Of a DNA stretch of 64,000 bases, positions 32,843 through 41,960 are shown piece by piece. A model generated the notes under the pieces. That model was not told the origin of the DNA, did not search any database, and saw only the letters and a program-made list of their open reading frames with translations. The position numbers and the translations under genes are program-made. How positions within the stretch are numbered: the first letter of the stretch is position 1; each line of letters starts with the position of its first letter. This DNA comes from CAYUMU01 sp964445985 (GTDB lineage: Bacteria > Planctomycetota > Planctomycetia > Pirellulales > S012-138): contig CAYUMU010000023.1 of the NCBI GenBank assembly GCA_964445985.1, positions 8,399-72,398 of the forward strand, in the 5' to 3' direction.

Positions 32843-35185
32843 CTATTGGGCGCTGCAATGAACGCCGTGGGCTCTCAGTTTCAACGCGATCGATCGCTTG
32901 CGAACGTGACGATTCTCTAACAGCCAGCGGGAGAGCGGGGCGACGACAAGTTGTTCGATCGCGCGCTGGAGAGGGCGGGCGCCATAACGGATATCAAAAC
33001 CGGCGCTGGCCAAATGGTCGACGATTTCAGGAGTCCAAACCAGTTTCAGGTTGTGCTTGGTCAGGCCTTCGCGCGTGGCGAGTGACTCCAACTCGCGGAT
33101 GACCAGACTGGCGATCGTCTGGCGACTCAGTGGCTGGAAGGTAACGATGTTGTCGATGCGGTTGACGAACTCAGGCCGGAACTGCTCCAGTACGACGCGC
33201 TCAAAGGGAGTTTGCACGCTGCTATCGAAGCCGACGGCCTGGGTACGCTGCGCTCCGATGTTGCTGGTCATCACGATCACGGCGCTGCGGAAGGTGGTTA
33301 CGCGGCCAAAGCGGTCGGTGAGCCGTCCTTCATCGAGCATGCCCAGCAGGATGTCGTGAACGTCTGGCGCGGCTTTTTCGATCTCATCCAGCAGCACGAC
33401 CGCGAACGGCTGTCGCCGAGCGCGTTTGATGAATTCGCTCGGGGCCCCGTCGGCCGAAAGCATCAACCGCTGGGCCGCTCCGGCGCCTGCATACTCGCTC
33501 ATATCTAACCGCAGCAGGCGATCGCTCGCTCCGCTGCCGCCGAACAAATACTTGGTCAGCGCCTTGGCCATCTCGGTTTTGCCCACGCCCGTGGGTCCGC
33601 AGAACAGCAGCACGCCCAGCGGGCGCCGCGGATCGTTGAGGCCGGTCTTGAGCGTGGTCACAATGCTGGCCGCCGCCTGGCAAGCAGCTTCTTGCCCCAG
33701 CACCGCATCGCGGAAATCGGCCAGGACCTGCTCGTGAGGCAGTGGCAAGTCGTCTCGCAGCAACCGCTCGGGCAGGCCAGTTTCGCGCTGGAATTCGGTC
33801 AGCACGTCGGCAGCCGTAATCCCGTTCCATGCGCCGGCAAGGGGCGCCGTTGGTGGCAAGGCTACAACCGGAGTGATAGCGGGAACCTCGCCTCGCGTTT
33901 CTTTGGGACTGCGGCTGACATGGTCCAGCAGATGCCGTACAAACGCGGCGCTGCGTCCTGGGAAAGCGGCGTAGGGCTGAAAGCGGCGGAAGAGGCGATA
34001 AACGAGGTCGGCCAGTCCGGGCTCCAGCTCGAGCCGGAGGTTGCGTGCTCCTTCGCGGAGCAAGCGATCGAGGACTCGCCGCGCGTCGGTAGCGGAGAAC
34101 TCCGGCACATGGACAATTTGAAACAGATCGGCGAAGCCGGGCAGGAGGCGGCGACAGGCGTCGAGCTCGGCGGTGGTTGCTTCGGCGATCATTCGTAGCT
34201 CGCCCCGTTCCAGGTAAGGCTGGAAGAATGCGGCCACGCTTCCTCCGGGCTCGGCTCCCCCGACTCGCACCAGTTCCAACAAACCTTCCACGCAGAGCAG
34301 GCCGCCGGTTTCGGCCAATTCGCCGATCACCAGCTCGCAGCGTTCTTCCCACTGGCCAAGGTACTTCATGCCCGCGATCAAACGCTGGCCGCTGGTCCGC
34401 CAGAATTGCGGTCGCTGGCTCTGCTGTAGGGGCTCTTCGTTTGCCACCTGTTGGCGTTTGTCACGCTGCAATTGCCGGACGGCATCTGCCAGGATGGTGG
34501 ACTTGCCCGAGCCCCCTTCGCCCAACAGCAGAATACTGGCTTGGCCGCTATTGAGCTGCGTAAGAAGCAAGCGTACTTCGTTATCGCGTGCGATGGCGCG
34601 TGCTTGCCGCATTCCCCGGCGGCGCGCGCCGAGCAATGTCGCCACGGACTGCAGCGCGGGAGCGTACTCCTCCGCATCGCGATACGCCTGGTTGCGCTCG
34701 CGGACGTGGACTGCATCGAGCTTGATCCAGGCCGGCATGAGTTGCCGCGACAGCTCCTGGGGCGTTCTGCGTGCCAAGGCTTGCCGCAGCGACTCGGTCA
34801 TCAGTTGATCAATCGGATCCCCTTCCTGATAGGACAGCCGAATACCCAGCGTGGGCGCCACGCAATGCCGCGTACCGTCGCGGCGTTTGCCGTGCACGCA
34901 TGTCACGCGGAAACTCAGCGTTTTGGGGACAGGATACGAAGTTTCTCCAACGCGATACTCCGGCCGCACGTCAACGCGGTAGTCGCGCAGCTCCAAGTCG
35001 AAGAAGTCGGAACGCTCGATGCCGGGAATGCCTTTTCGCATTGCCCAGGTGAGATAGTGTTTGAGCTGCGCCAGCGCATCGGCCGCGGTGGCGTCGTAGG
35101 CTGCCAATGTTGCGCCGTCCAGGATGCTGGCGGTGAACGTGCCGGCAAAGTCTTGCCAGAGGGCAACGGGGAATCGCATCGTCAC
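32843..35185 (-). CDS. Divergent Clp/Hsp100-type AAA+ ATPase, third gene of the trio
   Basis: This encodes 780 residues from a GTG at 35185, one base after the previous stop and six bases after GGAGG; ATG at 35179 is the alternative. The first 190 residues are the region shared by the trio (APTLGIRLSYQEGD...). Ring 1 has Walker A GEGGSGKST (222-230) and a pore-loop equivalent IAGMKYLGQWEER (270-282), but Walker B reads LLCVEG, so the Asp is lost. Ring 2 has Walker A GPTGVGKT (530-537), Walker B VVLLDEIEKA (596-605), sensor 1 MTSNIG, the arginine-finger region FVNRIDN, and sensor 2 RYGARPLQR. The ring 2 GYVG pore loop is missing. Unlike the other two genes it has no long C-terminal extension. 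There is no ClpP-binding IGF loop. Confidence 0.93.
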   Translation of the reverse strand: MTMRFPVALWQDFAGTFTASILDGATLAAYDATAADALAQLKHYLTWAMRKGIPGIERSDFFDLELRDYRVDVRPEYRVGETSYPVPKTLSFRVTCVHGKRRDGTRHCVAPTLGIRLSYQEGDPIDQLMTESLRQALARRTPQELSRQLMPAWIKLDAVHVRERNQAYRDAEEYAPALQSVATLLGARRRGMRQARAIARDNEVRLLLTQLNSGQASILLLGEGGSGKSTILADAVRQLQRDKRQQVANEEPLQQSQRPQFWRTSGQRLIAGMKYLGQWEERCELVIGELAETGGLLCVEGLLELVRVGGAEPGGSVAAFFQPYLERGELRMIAEATTAELDACRRLLPGFADLFQIVHVPEFSATDARRVLDRLLREGARNLRLELEPGLADLVYRLFRRFQPYAAFPGRSAAFVRHLLDHVSRSPKETRGEVPAITPVVALPPTAPLAGAWNGITAADVLTEFQRETGLPERLLRDDLPLPHEQVLADFRDAVLGQEAACQAAASIVTTLKTGLNDPRRPLGVLLFCGPTGVGKTEMAKALTKYLFGGSGASDRLLRLDMSEYAGAGAAQRLMLSADGAPSEFIKRARRQPFAVVLLDEIEKAAPDVHDILLGMLDEGRLTDRFGRVTTFRSAVIVMTSNIGAQRTQAVGFDSSVQTPFERVVLEQFRPEFVNRIDNIVTFQPLSRQTIASLVIRELESLATREGLTKHNLKLVWTPEIVDHLASAGFDIRYGARPLQRAIEQLVVAPLSRWLLENRHVRKRSIALKLRAHGVHCSAQ

Positions 35186-35186
35186 G

Positions 35187-38100
35187 CTACACCTCCATCT
35201 CTGGCGGCAACGGGAGCCCAGCTAGCAGCAACGCTTTCCGCTCCTCAATCGATGGCGGTTTGGAGAACGTGGCGCCCGTCCGCAGGTCGAGGGTGGGGCC
35301 TGATTCGTCGTGGAATCGCACGATTTTTCCCAAGGGCCAGGGGTCCTGGTCGCAAGCCGCTCGGCCTTGAGCCAGCTCATTCAGCCAGTGCTGACGCTCG
35401 GATTCGATCGCGGCCAGTTGCTCCTCGGCGGAACGCTCATCTCGCTGCACAATCCATACCGACACGGGCAACAAGTTCTCGTGGAATCGACACCAAACGT
35501 GAACGCCGGTTTCGACGGCAGCCAAAGGCCAGATTCCTGGGCCGGTGATTTCCAGCGCGCTAAGCGCCAGCGGATCGTCACGCTCCAGGCGCCGTACGTC
35601 GAATGACAGTTCCTCGTGAAACAGCCGGCACAGAACCTCTGTGAGACCCGGCACAGACTCTCGGGCCGGCAGACCAAGCGGACGAATGAGTAACAGTACG
35701 GCCCACGGCATTTCCGCGGAGTTGAGCATGGAGTGCAGCAGTGCCGCCTCATGCCGCAGTTTGGTGAGCGGCTCGACAATCGCGTCGGGCTCGGGAACTT
35801 CAACTGCCTGTTCGCGAAGATAGTCGTGAATGTCGTCAGAAGCTTGGATCTCCCGCAAGAATCGCCGCTCTGGCACGGCACGATAACTGCGTCCGCCGAC
35901 CATTTTGCGTTGAACGGCGGAACGGGGGGCCACACCCAACTTAACGGGAGCAGCGCACAGCGAGGCCCAGATGTGGCGTGCTGTTTTCAGTAACTGATCT
36001 ATCTGACGGCAGTGCTCTTTCGAAGAGTAGTAGAAGACCTGCTCGGCCGACACATTGCTACCGCTGGTGGGCGTGGCCCGCAAATGTTCCAGCTGTGCCG
36101 TGGCGCGCTCCAAAAAATGCTCGGCCGCCGCGAGTTGCTCGCCAGGCTCCAGCTCGGCAAAAACCCCCTGATTCGACGGAGCGACGCTTTCCAATGGCCG
36201 AACGACCGCTTGAACACCCGCGACATGCGGATAGATGGAGATCGTTGCTGGCAGTTCCGGTTTCACGCCCGCCAGGCTGGCGGCAACGGGCTGCACGAGT
36301 TGCCGCTCGATGGCGCGTTTGAGCGCTCGCGCGCCAAAGTGGATGTGATAGCCGGCATCCACAATCCGCTCCATGGCGGCAGGTTCCACCAGCAACGCGC
36401 AGCGCCTCCGCACCAGGCCCTCGCGCTGGAAGACGTCGGCCAGCACCATTTCGGCGATCTTGCGCATTTCCTCCCGCGACAAAGGATTGAAGGGAATGAT
36501 TCGGTCGAGGCGATTGAAGAACTCAGGCCGAAAGAAGCCTTCCGCGGCTTTAATGAACGTATGCCGCAACGCGGACTCAGCCGGCGCAAAGCCGAGCTGC
36601 TGACTTGAGGCGGTTGTGCCGAGGTTGGAGGTCATCACCACCACGGCATTGGAAAAATCCGCCGTTCGCCCCAGCGCGTCGGTCAGTCGTCCTTCGCCCG
36701 TGACTTGCAGCAGCAGATCGAAAATGTCGGGATGCGCTTTCTCGATCTCGTCGAGCAATACCACGCTGAACGGTTGACGTCGCACGGCGGCAGTCAACAA
36801 GCCATCAGGCTCAGCAAAGGTGCCAACCAGTTGAGCGACGGCATGCGGCGAGACGTACTCGTTCATGTCGAATCGCAACAGCCGGCCGGGATCGCTGAAC
36901 ATCACCTCTGCCAAGGCACGCGCGCATTGCGTTTTTCCCACGCCCGTCGGGCCGAGAAACAGGAGCGTGGCCAGGGGACGATCGGGCGCAGCGAGCCGTG
37001 CCTTGGCGATACTGACCACATCGGCCGCGGCCTGGACTGCCTCGTCTTGCGAGACCACTTTTTGGCGGAGACGTTGCACCACGTCGTCGCGCTGGAGCTT
37101 CTGCCGGTCGTCGAGCAATGCAGGCGAAAGGCCGGTTTTCAGATGAAACTCGGAGATGACGGTTTCACGCGTGATTGGCTGCCCGGCATGCTTCTGCGCA
37201 AGCTGCCGCGAGAACGCCGCCGACTTGCCGGGAAATGCGGCATCGCTGAGGTAGCAGCGGTGCAGTTGCAAGATGATGGGCAGCGTTTGCAGGTCGAATT
37301 GGACGTGGTGTGCCGCTTCGAGGTCGCGCTGCACGTCGAGCATCACACGCCGGGTCCCTTCCTCTCCCATGGCCTCGATTCGCAGCACATCGAATTGATC
37401 GGCCAGGCCGCGGTCGCGTTCCTGAAAGGCTTGGAAGACCTCGGGCGTCATTTCCGCCAGCACGCGCACTTCGCGGCGAAGAATGTAGGGCTTGATCAGG
37501 TCGGCAACGCTCAATTGGGCGTCGCGGCTGATGCCCGCTTGAAACAGACCAAGCAAGTCATCGAAGTAGAGAATGTGCCGGCGTTTGCGGGCTTCTTTGA
37601 GGATCGCCTCGACACGGCCCTCCCACTGTCCGACGTACATCATTCCGGCAATCAACCGTTGCGGCGACAGCAGCCAGACATTTTGATTCGCGGCGTTCGG
37701 TTTGCGGCGCCGCATGACTCGCTGCCGGATCACCTCGTGGAGTGCCGTGGTCTTGCCCGAAAGCCGCGGGCCAACCACCGCCACGGGCCGGTTCTCGGCG
37801 GCATCCAGCAGATGAGCAAGTCGTTTCACTTCGATGTCGCGCTCAACGGCGCGGTGCAACTCGTTAGGATAGAGCCAATTCAAACAGCGTCCCACTCGGG
37901 CCAGCTCGACCGCCCCGCTGACCTTGGCGTCGTCGAACAGCGCCGACAGCTTTCGCTCCATTTTCTTGGCGGAATGTTGCTTCATGTCGATCTGCATATC
38001 GATCGTCGTCACCCACGCCTGTCCCGAGAGGGAGATGTCTTCGGGGCCAGTTAGTCGACCCCCGCTATGTCGCGTGGCCGACTCCCGCTCGCGAAAATGA

Positions 38101-38501
38101 CGGGTGAGGACGGCGGTCGCCCGGTCCTGCAGGCTTTCGCCTGGCATGACCTCGAACCACAGTTCAGGCAAGGCTGGTGAAAAGGCGATGCGACGCGCTA
38201 GTGAAGGAAATTGAACGAATAGCAGCCGAGCGCGCGCCAGGCGGTCCTTGAGTTCGATCTGCAACTTGAGAATGTGCGTTTCCAATGGGGGCGAGAAGGT
38301 CCACGGCAACAGCAGCTCGTGCCGCGAGTCCTTGCCCAGCGCGTCGAGTTGCGGCTTGAGCTCGCGACTGAGCTTACTCAACGCCAGACCAAGGAGCGGA
38401 TTGCGAACCAACGGCGCCGCAAAGAACAGCGGCCGGCAGTGGTGGATCAGTTGGCCCGCCTGTTTGCGGACCTCAACGTACACAGGCAGGGTTAGCTCCA
38501 T
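35187..38501 (-). CDS. Divergent Clp/Hsp100-type AAA+ ATPase with C-terminal PCRF-like domain, second gene of the trio
   Basis: This encodes 1104 residues; the ATG at 38501 overlaps the previous stop by ten bases. Residues 1-215 match the trio N-terminal region. Ring 1 has GPRLSGKT (244-251), the pore-loop region IAGMMYVGQWEGR and an acceptable Walker B ILYFDD (310-315). Ring 2 has GPTGVGKT (517-524), Walker B VVLLDEIEKA (580-589), sensor MTSNLG, FFNRLDR and sensor 2 FGARALKR (722-729); the GYVG loop is missing. Residues 780-1104 form an extension. LEITGPGIWPLAAVETGVH (983-1001) closely resembles the release-factor PCRF segment with E-T/S-G-V-H, and IVRFHDESGPTLDLRTG (1060-1076) resembles the RF2 C-terminal motif ending D-x-R-T. 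No GGQ is present. It is translationally coupled on both sides. Confidence 0.93.
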   Translation of the reverse strand: MELTLPVYVEVRKQAGQLIHHCRPLFFAAPLVRNPLLGLALSKLSRELKPQLDALGKDSRHELLLPWTFSPPLETHILKLQIELKDRLARARLLFVQFPSLARRIAFSPALPELWFEVMPGESLQDRATAVLTRHFRERESATRHSGGRLTGPEDISLSGQAWVTTIDMQIDMKQHSAKKMERKLSALFDDAKVSGAVELARVGRCLNWLYPNELHRAVERDIEVKRLAHLLDAAENRPVAVVGPRLSGKTTALHEVIRQRVMRRRKPNAANQNVWLLSPQRLIAGMMYVGQWEGRVEAILKEARKRRHILYFDDLLGLFQAGISRDAQLSVADLIKPYILRREVRVLAEMTPEVFQAFQERDRGLADQFDVLRIEAMGEEGTRRVMLDVQRDLEAAHHVQFDLQTLPIILQLHRCYLSDAAFPGKSAAFSRQLAQKHAGQPITRETVISEFHLKTGLSPALLDDRQKLQRDDVVQRLRQKVVSQDEAVQAAADVVSIAKARLAAPDRPLATLLFLGPTGVGKTQCARALAEVMFSDPGRLLRFDMNEYVSPHAVAQLVGTFAEPDGLLTAAVRRQPFSVVLLDEIEKAHPDIFDLLLQVTGEGRLTDALGRTADFSNAVVVMTSNLGTTASSQQLGFAPAESALRHTFIKAAEGFFRPEFFNRLDRIIPFNPLSREEMRKIAEMVLADVFQREGLVRRRCALLVEPAAMERIVDAGYHIHFGARALKRAIERQLVQPVAASLAGVKPELPATISIYPHVAGVQAVVRPLESVAPSNQGVFAELEPGEQLAAAEHFLERATAQLEHLRATPTSGSNVSAEQVFYYSSKEHCRQIDQLLKTARHIWASLCAAPVKLGVAPRSAVQRKMVGGRSYRAVPERRFLREIQASDDIHDYLREQAVEVPEPDAIVEPLTKLRHEAALLHSMLNSAEMPWAVLLLIRPLGLPARESVPGLTEVLCRLFHEELSFDVRRLERDDPLALSALEITGPGIWPLAAVETGVHVWCRFHENLLPVSVWIVQRDERSAEEQLAAIESERQHWLNELAQGRAACDQDPWPLGKIVRFHDESGPTLDLRTGATFSKPPSIEERKALLLAGLPLPPEMEV

Positions 38502-41500
38502 GCTTCGATCAGCTCCCACAGGCGCGAGGCCAGGTAGTCCTCCACGGCCCGCTGCACGGCTTCGTCGATTCGACGGCCACGGATTGGCAGCGTTCGCTTG
38601 AGCAGTTCATCGCATACCGATTCCTCGCGAAAGTCGTACGTGCGGCGGAGATGAAGACCACTCAGCGAGCCGCGGCGGCCGATGTCTTGAGGCGGCTCAT
38701 ATTTCAGCAACCGATCCGCTACTGTTTCCACCAGGCACACGTTTCGCCCCCCGCCGGCGCGGATAAATTCGTGGCGGCCAGACTCGGTTTGCAGCAAGGC
38801 CACACTCCGCTCGCCGGAAAGCTGAGCCGCGATGCCAATGCAGTCCGCGGGAATCTGGTTCAGCGGATCAGAAGACGCATTGAAGACGTCGATCACCTTC
38901 TGGCGAGCTCCCTGATTCTGCTCCGGTCGACTCAGCAGCCGAGCGATCGGCCGCGGCCCCACGCGAGGCTGAACAGGGCGCGTTGCGACGCTAAGCGGCT
39001 CGTCGTACTCCGGTCGATACATCTTCAGCCAGAACCAGCGCGCTTCCTCGCCGCAATTGCGCCAGATGCCTTGATAGATGCTCATCAACTCCACGATCAC
39101 TGGCAGCGATTCACCGAAGGCCGCGATGGTGAGTAAGTTGCCAGAAGGACCTTCCACCCGAGGCAAGTCGAATAGCAATTGACGAAATGTGCGGTCCAGT
39201 TCGGATCGTTGCCGCTCGATTTCGGCTGCGTGGACCGTTTGATTCGCATAGAACCGCTGCAGGCTATCGTCCTCGAGCGCGACGACGTCGGCAGCCAGGC
39301 GATCGACGCGTTGCAGGAGTTCTTCGTGACCAAGCAATTTGGCTTGTGCAGGCGTGAAATCGTATCGCATCGGCTGGCGCTGCTGCTTGCGGCGTCGCTC
39401 GCGAGTCTGTTGCTCCTGGCGAATCCGCTCGATTTCGTTGCGCAGCCGTGTGAGTATGCCACTTTGTTGCAAGGCTTGCACATGTCGCCGCAATCCCACG
39501 ACGAGCTCGATCGCATTGGCGGCGGACGTGCCCGGATCGCTGGCCGACTTTGAGGGCTGGGCTTCCACCTTCACCCGCAATTGAGCGTCGGCTAGCGCTG
39601 TCTGACAGGTCAGCCGGAGCTCGCTGGTGTAACGGTTCAGCCCTTGCGCCAAGGGCGCGACGAATTGCCGCTCGATGGCTCGCTTGAGCGGGCGAGCGCC
39701 GTAGCGAGGATCGAAGCCGCCCTCCGCCAGGTGCTCGACGACCGCATCGTCGAGTTCCAGCTCCATATCGCGGAAGCGTAGCCCTTCTCGTGAAAGTATC
39801 TGATTTAGTTCGCGGCGGGCAATGGCGGCGATCGTGGCCCGATCCAAGGGAACAAAGGGCACAATTCGATCGAGCCGGTTGAACATTTCCGGCCGCAGAA
39901 AGGCTTTGACTTCGCGCTCGAAGTGCCGCTCCGCGAAATCGGCTCCCCCCTCGCCGGCAAAGCCGACCACGCCACGGCGATACAACTCGGCGCCGAGATT
40001 GGACGTCATGATGACGACCGAGTTGGTGAAATCGGTCACCCGCCCGGCGCCGTCGGTCAGCCGGCCTTCGCCCAGCACTTGCAGCAAGACATCGAAGAAC
40101 AGCGGGTGGGCCTTTTCAAACTCATCGAACAACACCACCGTGAACGGCTGGTCGCGAACCTTCTGGGTAAGCAGGCCCTGGCCCGCTTTCGCGCCGTCGA
40201 TCAGCCGCTCGATCGCGGCAGGATGCGAGTATTCGCTCATGTCGAAGCGAATCATGCGGCCGCGATCCTGGAAAAGAAACTCGGCCAGCGACTTGGCCAT
40301 CTCCGTCTTGCCCACGCCCGTGGGGCCGATAAATAGCAGCGAGGCAATCGGTTTGCCGCCGCGCGCCAGCCCTGACTTGACGGCAGCCAGCAATTCGACC
40401 ACATGCTGCACCGCGTCGTCTTGGCCGATGACGCGCTGGGTAAACCAGGCGTGAGTCTGCGCCAGATCGAGCGAGATGGCGTCGTTCAGCATGAACAGCG
40501 GCAATCCGGTCTCATGCGAGAAAGCGGCCGTCACTTCAGCGGCCGTGATTTCACTTTCTTTGCCGCGGCGATGGTCATCGAGCAAGTTGCGCAGAAAGCG
40601 CAACTGTCGGCCTGGGGACGCACTGTAGGTTGCCCAGCGACGATGCAGCCGATCCAGAGCCGCGAGCGACTCGGTTGGCAACCGCGATCCACCTCCTTGC
40701 TCCCCAGCGACCGCTTGCAGAATGGCCCGGGTCTGTTCGGGCGTGGACGGCGCGAGTTCGAATTGTGCGAAGGTTTCCAATAGTTGTGGATCTTCCCGCT
40801 CGACGACGGCCAGTTGCTCTGGAGTGCATTCAACGATGGCCAGGAAGGCGCCGCGATCCAAATGCGGTCGCAGCAGCGCCGCCACACCTTGCAGATTGCC
40901 GCCTCCCTTGCCGACCTCGATGAGTTCCACGAGGTTTCCCAAGTGCACCAGCGCCTTGGTCCTGCTGGCTTCACGGACGATGTTTTCGCACCGCTCTTGC
41001 CACATGCCAAAGCCGGTCATGCCGGCAATGATGCGGGAGCCGCTGGTCGACCACAGCGGCGTCTGTCCCAGGCCGAGGCGGTCACGACAGCGACCGAGTT
41101 GCTGCACGAGTGCCGTTTTACCGACTCCCGAGCGTCCGATCAGCAGCACACTGCGCGGGCTGCGGCGGGTGAGCAATTCCGCCAGGCGCTGCAGTTCGGC
41201 CTCGCGCTCATAGATTGGCCGGGAAGGCTCTTTGGCCAGGTTCGACGCAATTTCCTTGAGCAACGACGTCTGCCGCTCCGCTTGGCTCTGTTGTTCCAAA
41301 GCTGCTTCTTTGAGTGTCGGCAGCTTGACTTTTACCCGCAACGGCCTGACAGAAAGCTCGCAATACCGCCCTAATGTCGCCAAGTCTTGCAGCGAGTGGG
41401 CATAGCGGGCGCGCGACAATGCCAGGCGAATCTGTGGCGGCAGCAACTCGGCCAGTTGGCGCTCGTCCTCGGCCAGCACCTCGATGCCCAAGGCGGGTAC

Positions 41501-41830
41501 GTAGGCAATCAGCGCATCGCCGCCGTGTGGCCACACCACATATTGCAGGGTTAGCGCGACCGCATTCTGGCGGAGAATGTCGTCGCGCAGCGCCGGCACT
41601 TTCAGCTCGATCGCGCGGATTTCAGGCAGGTCCGACAACAGGAAACGGTACACCTCGCCGGGAGGGAGCTGGCTCATCACCTCGGCCACACGGCTCGACA
41701 ACATTTCCTTCAACTGCTTGCCGCGGAGCGCATAGCACGATACGTCTGGCAGCAACAGGGGCCGCGCCAGCATCGATGCATCGTCGAAGCGGAAAATCAG
41801 CGCCGACAGGCGCCATTGGTATTGGGGCAT
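38492..41830 (-). CDS. Divergent Clp/Hsp100-type AAA+ ATPase with C-terminal PCRF-like domain, first gene of the trio
   Basis: This encodes 1112 residues. Residues 1-200 are the trio N-terminal region. Ring 1 has Walker A GRSGVGKT (232-239), a pore-loop equivalent IAGMTGFGMWQER with the aromatic displaced, and no Walker B acid pair (KALVHLGNLVEL, 292-302). Ring 2 has GPTGVGKT (502-509), VVLFDEFEKA (565-574), MTSNLG, FNRLDR (650-655) and RYGARPLKR (709-717); the segment RLIDGAKAGQGLLTQ stands where GYVG should be. Residues 780-1112 are helical, then PCRF-like: LSGERSVALLQTESGRHEF (1004-1022) and LRRTYDFREESV (1061-1072), which resembles release factor IRTYNFPQDRV. There is no clear Shine-Dalgarno before the ATG. 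A TATGAT lies in the 130 bp upstream, reading leftward (minus strand), without a good -35. Confidence 0.93.
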   Translation of the reverse strand: MPQYQWRLSALIFRFDDASMLARPLLLPDVSCYALRGKQLKEMLSSRVAEVMSQLPPGEVYRFLLSDLPEIRAIELKVPALRDDILRQNAVALTLQYVVWPHGGDALIAYVPALGIEVLAEDERQLAELLPPQIRLALSRARYAHSLQDLATLGRYCELSVRPLRVKVKLPTLKEAALEQQSQAERQTSLLKEIASNLAKEPSRPIYEREAELQRLAELLTRRSPRSVLLIGRSGVGKTALVQQLGRCRDRLGLGQTPLWSTSGSRIIAGMTGFGMWQERCENIVREASRTKALVHLGNLVELIEVGKGGGNLQGVAALLRPHLDRGAFLAIVECTPEQLAVVEREDPQLLETFAQFELAPSTPEQTRAILQAVAGEQGGGSRLPTESLAALDRLHRRWATYSASPGRQLRFLRNLLDDHRRGKESEITAAEVTAAFSHETGLPLFMLNDAISLDLAQTHAWFTQRVIGQDDAVQHVVELLAAVKSGLARGGKPIASLLFIGPTGVGKTEMAKSLAEFLFQDRGRMIRFDMSEYSHPAAIERLIDGAKAGQGLLTQKVRDQPFTVVLFDEFEKAHPLFFDVLLQVLGEGRLTDGAGRVTDFTNSVVIMTSNLGAELYRRGVVGFAGEGGADFAERHFEREVKAFLRPEMFNRLDRIVPFVPLDRATIAAIARRELNQILSREGLRFRDMELELDDAVVEHLAEGGFDPRYGARPLKRAIERQFVAPLAQGLNRYTSELRLTCQTALADAQLRVKVEAQPSKSASDPGTSAANAIELVVGLRRHVQALQQSGILTRLRNEIERIRQEQQTRERRRKQQRQPMRYDFTPAQAKLLGHEELLQRVDRLAADVVALEDDSLQRFYANQTVHAAEIERQRSELDRTFRQLLFDLPRVEGPSGNLLTIAAFGESLPVIVELMSIYQGIWRNCGEEARWFWLKMYRPEYDEPLSVATRPVQPRVGPRPIARLLSRPEQNQGARQKVIDVFNASSDPLNQIPADCIGIAAQLSGERSVALLQTESGRHEFIRAGGGRNVCLVETVADRLLKYEPPQDIGRRGSLSGLHLRRTYDFREESVCDELLKRTLPIRGRRIDEAVQRAVEDYLASRLWELIEAWS

Positions 41831-41960
41831 AGTGGAAAGGAGACTGCGAACTCGCCGAAGGTTCAGTCGGTTGGTGGAAGCTGATGCTCAATCTGAATTG
41901 TGGTGGTGAAATCATACCTATTGCGCACTCACAGGCTGTTTGGCCGCGGGGGCGAAAAGG

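Noticed and set aside
36705..38054. Plus-strand 449-codon open frame inside the second AAA+ gene
   Set aside because: It is antisense to a gene with full AAA+ motifs, has no recognisable family and is His/Gln/Gly-rich, the sign of a GC-driven shadow frame.
32843..41830. Reading the AAA+ trio as ClpV/T6SS or as ordinary ClpB/ClpC
   Set aside because: No T6SS genes nearby, no ClpB middle coiled coil or ClpP-binding loop seen, and pore loops and Walker B sites are changed.
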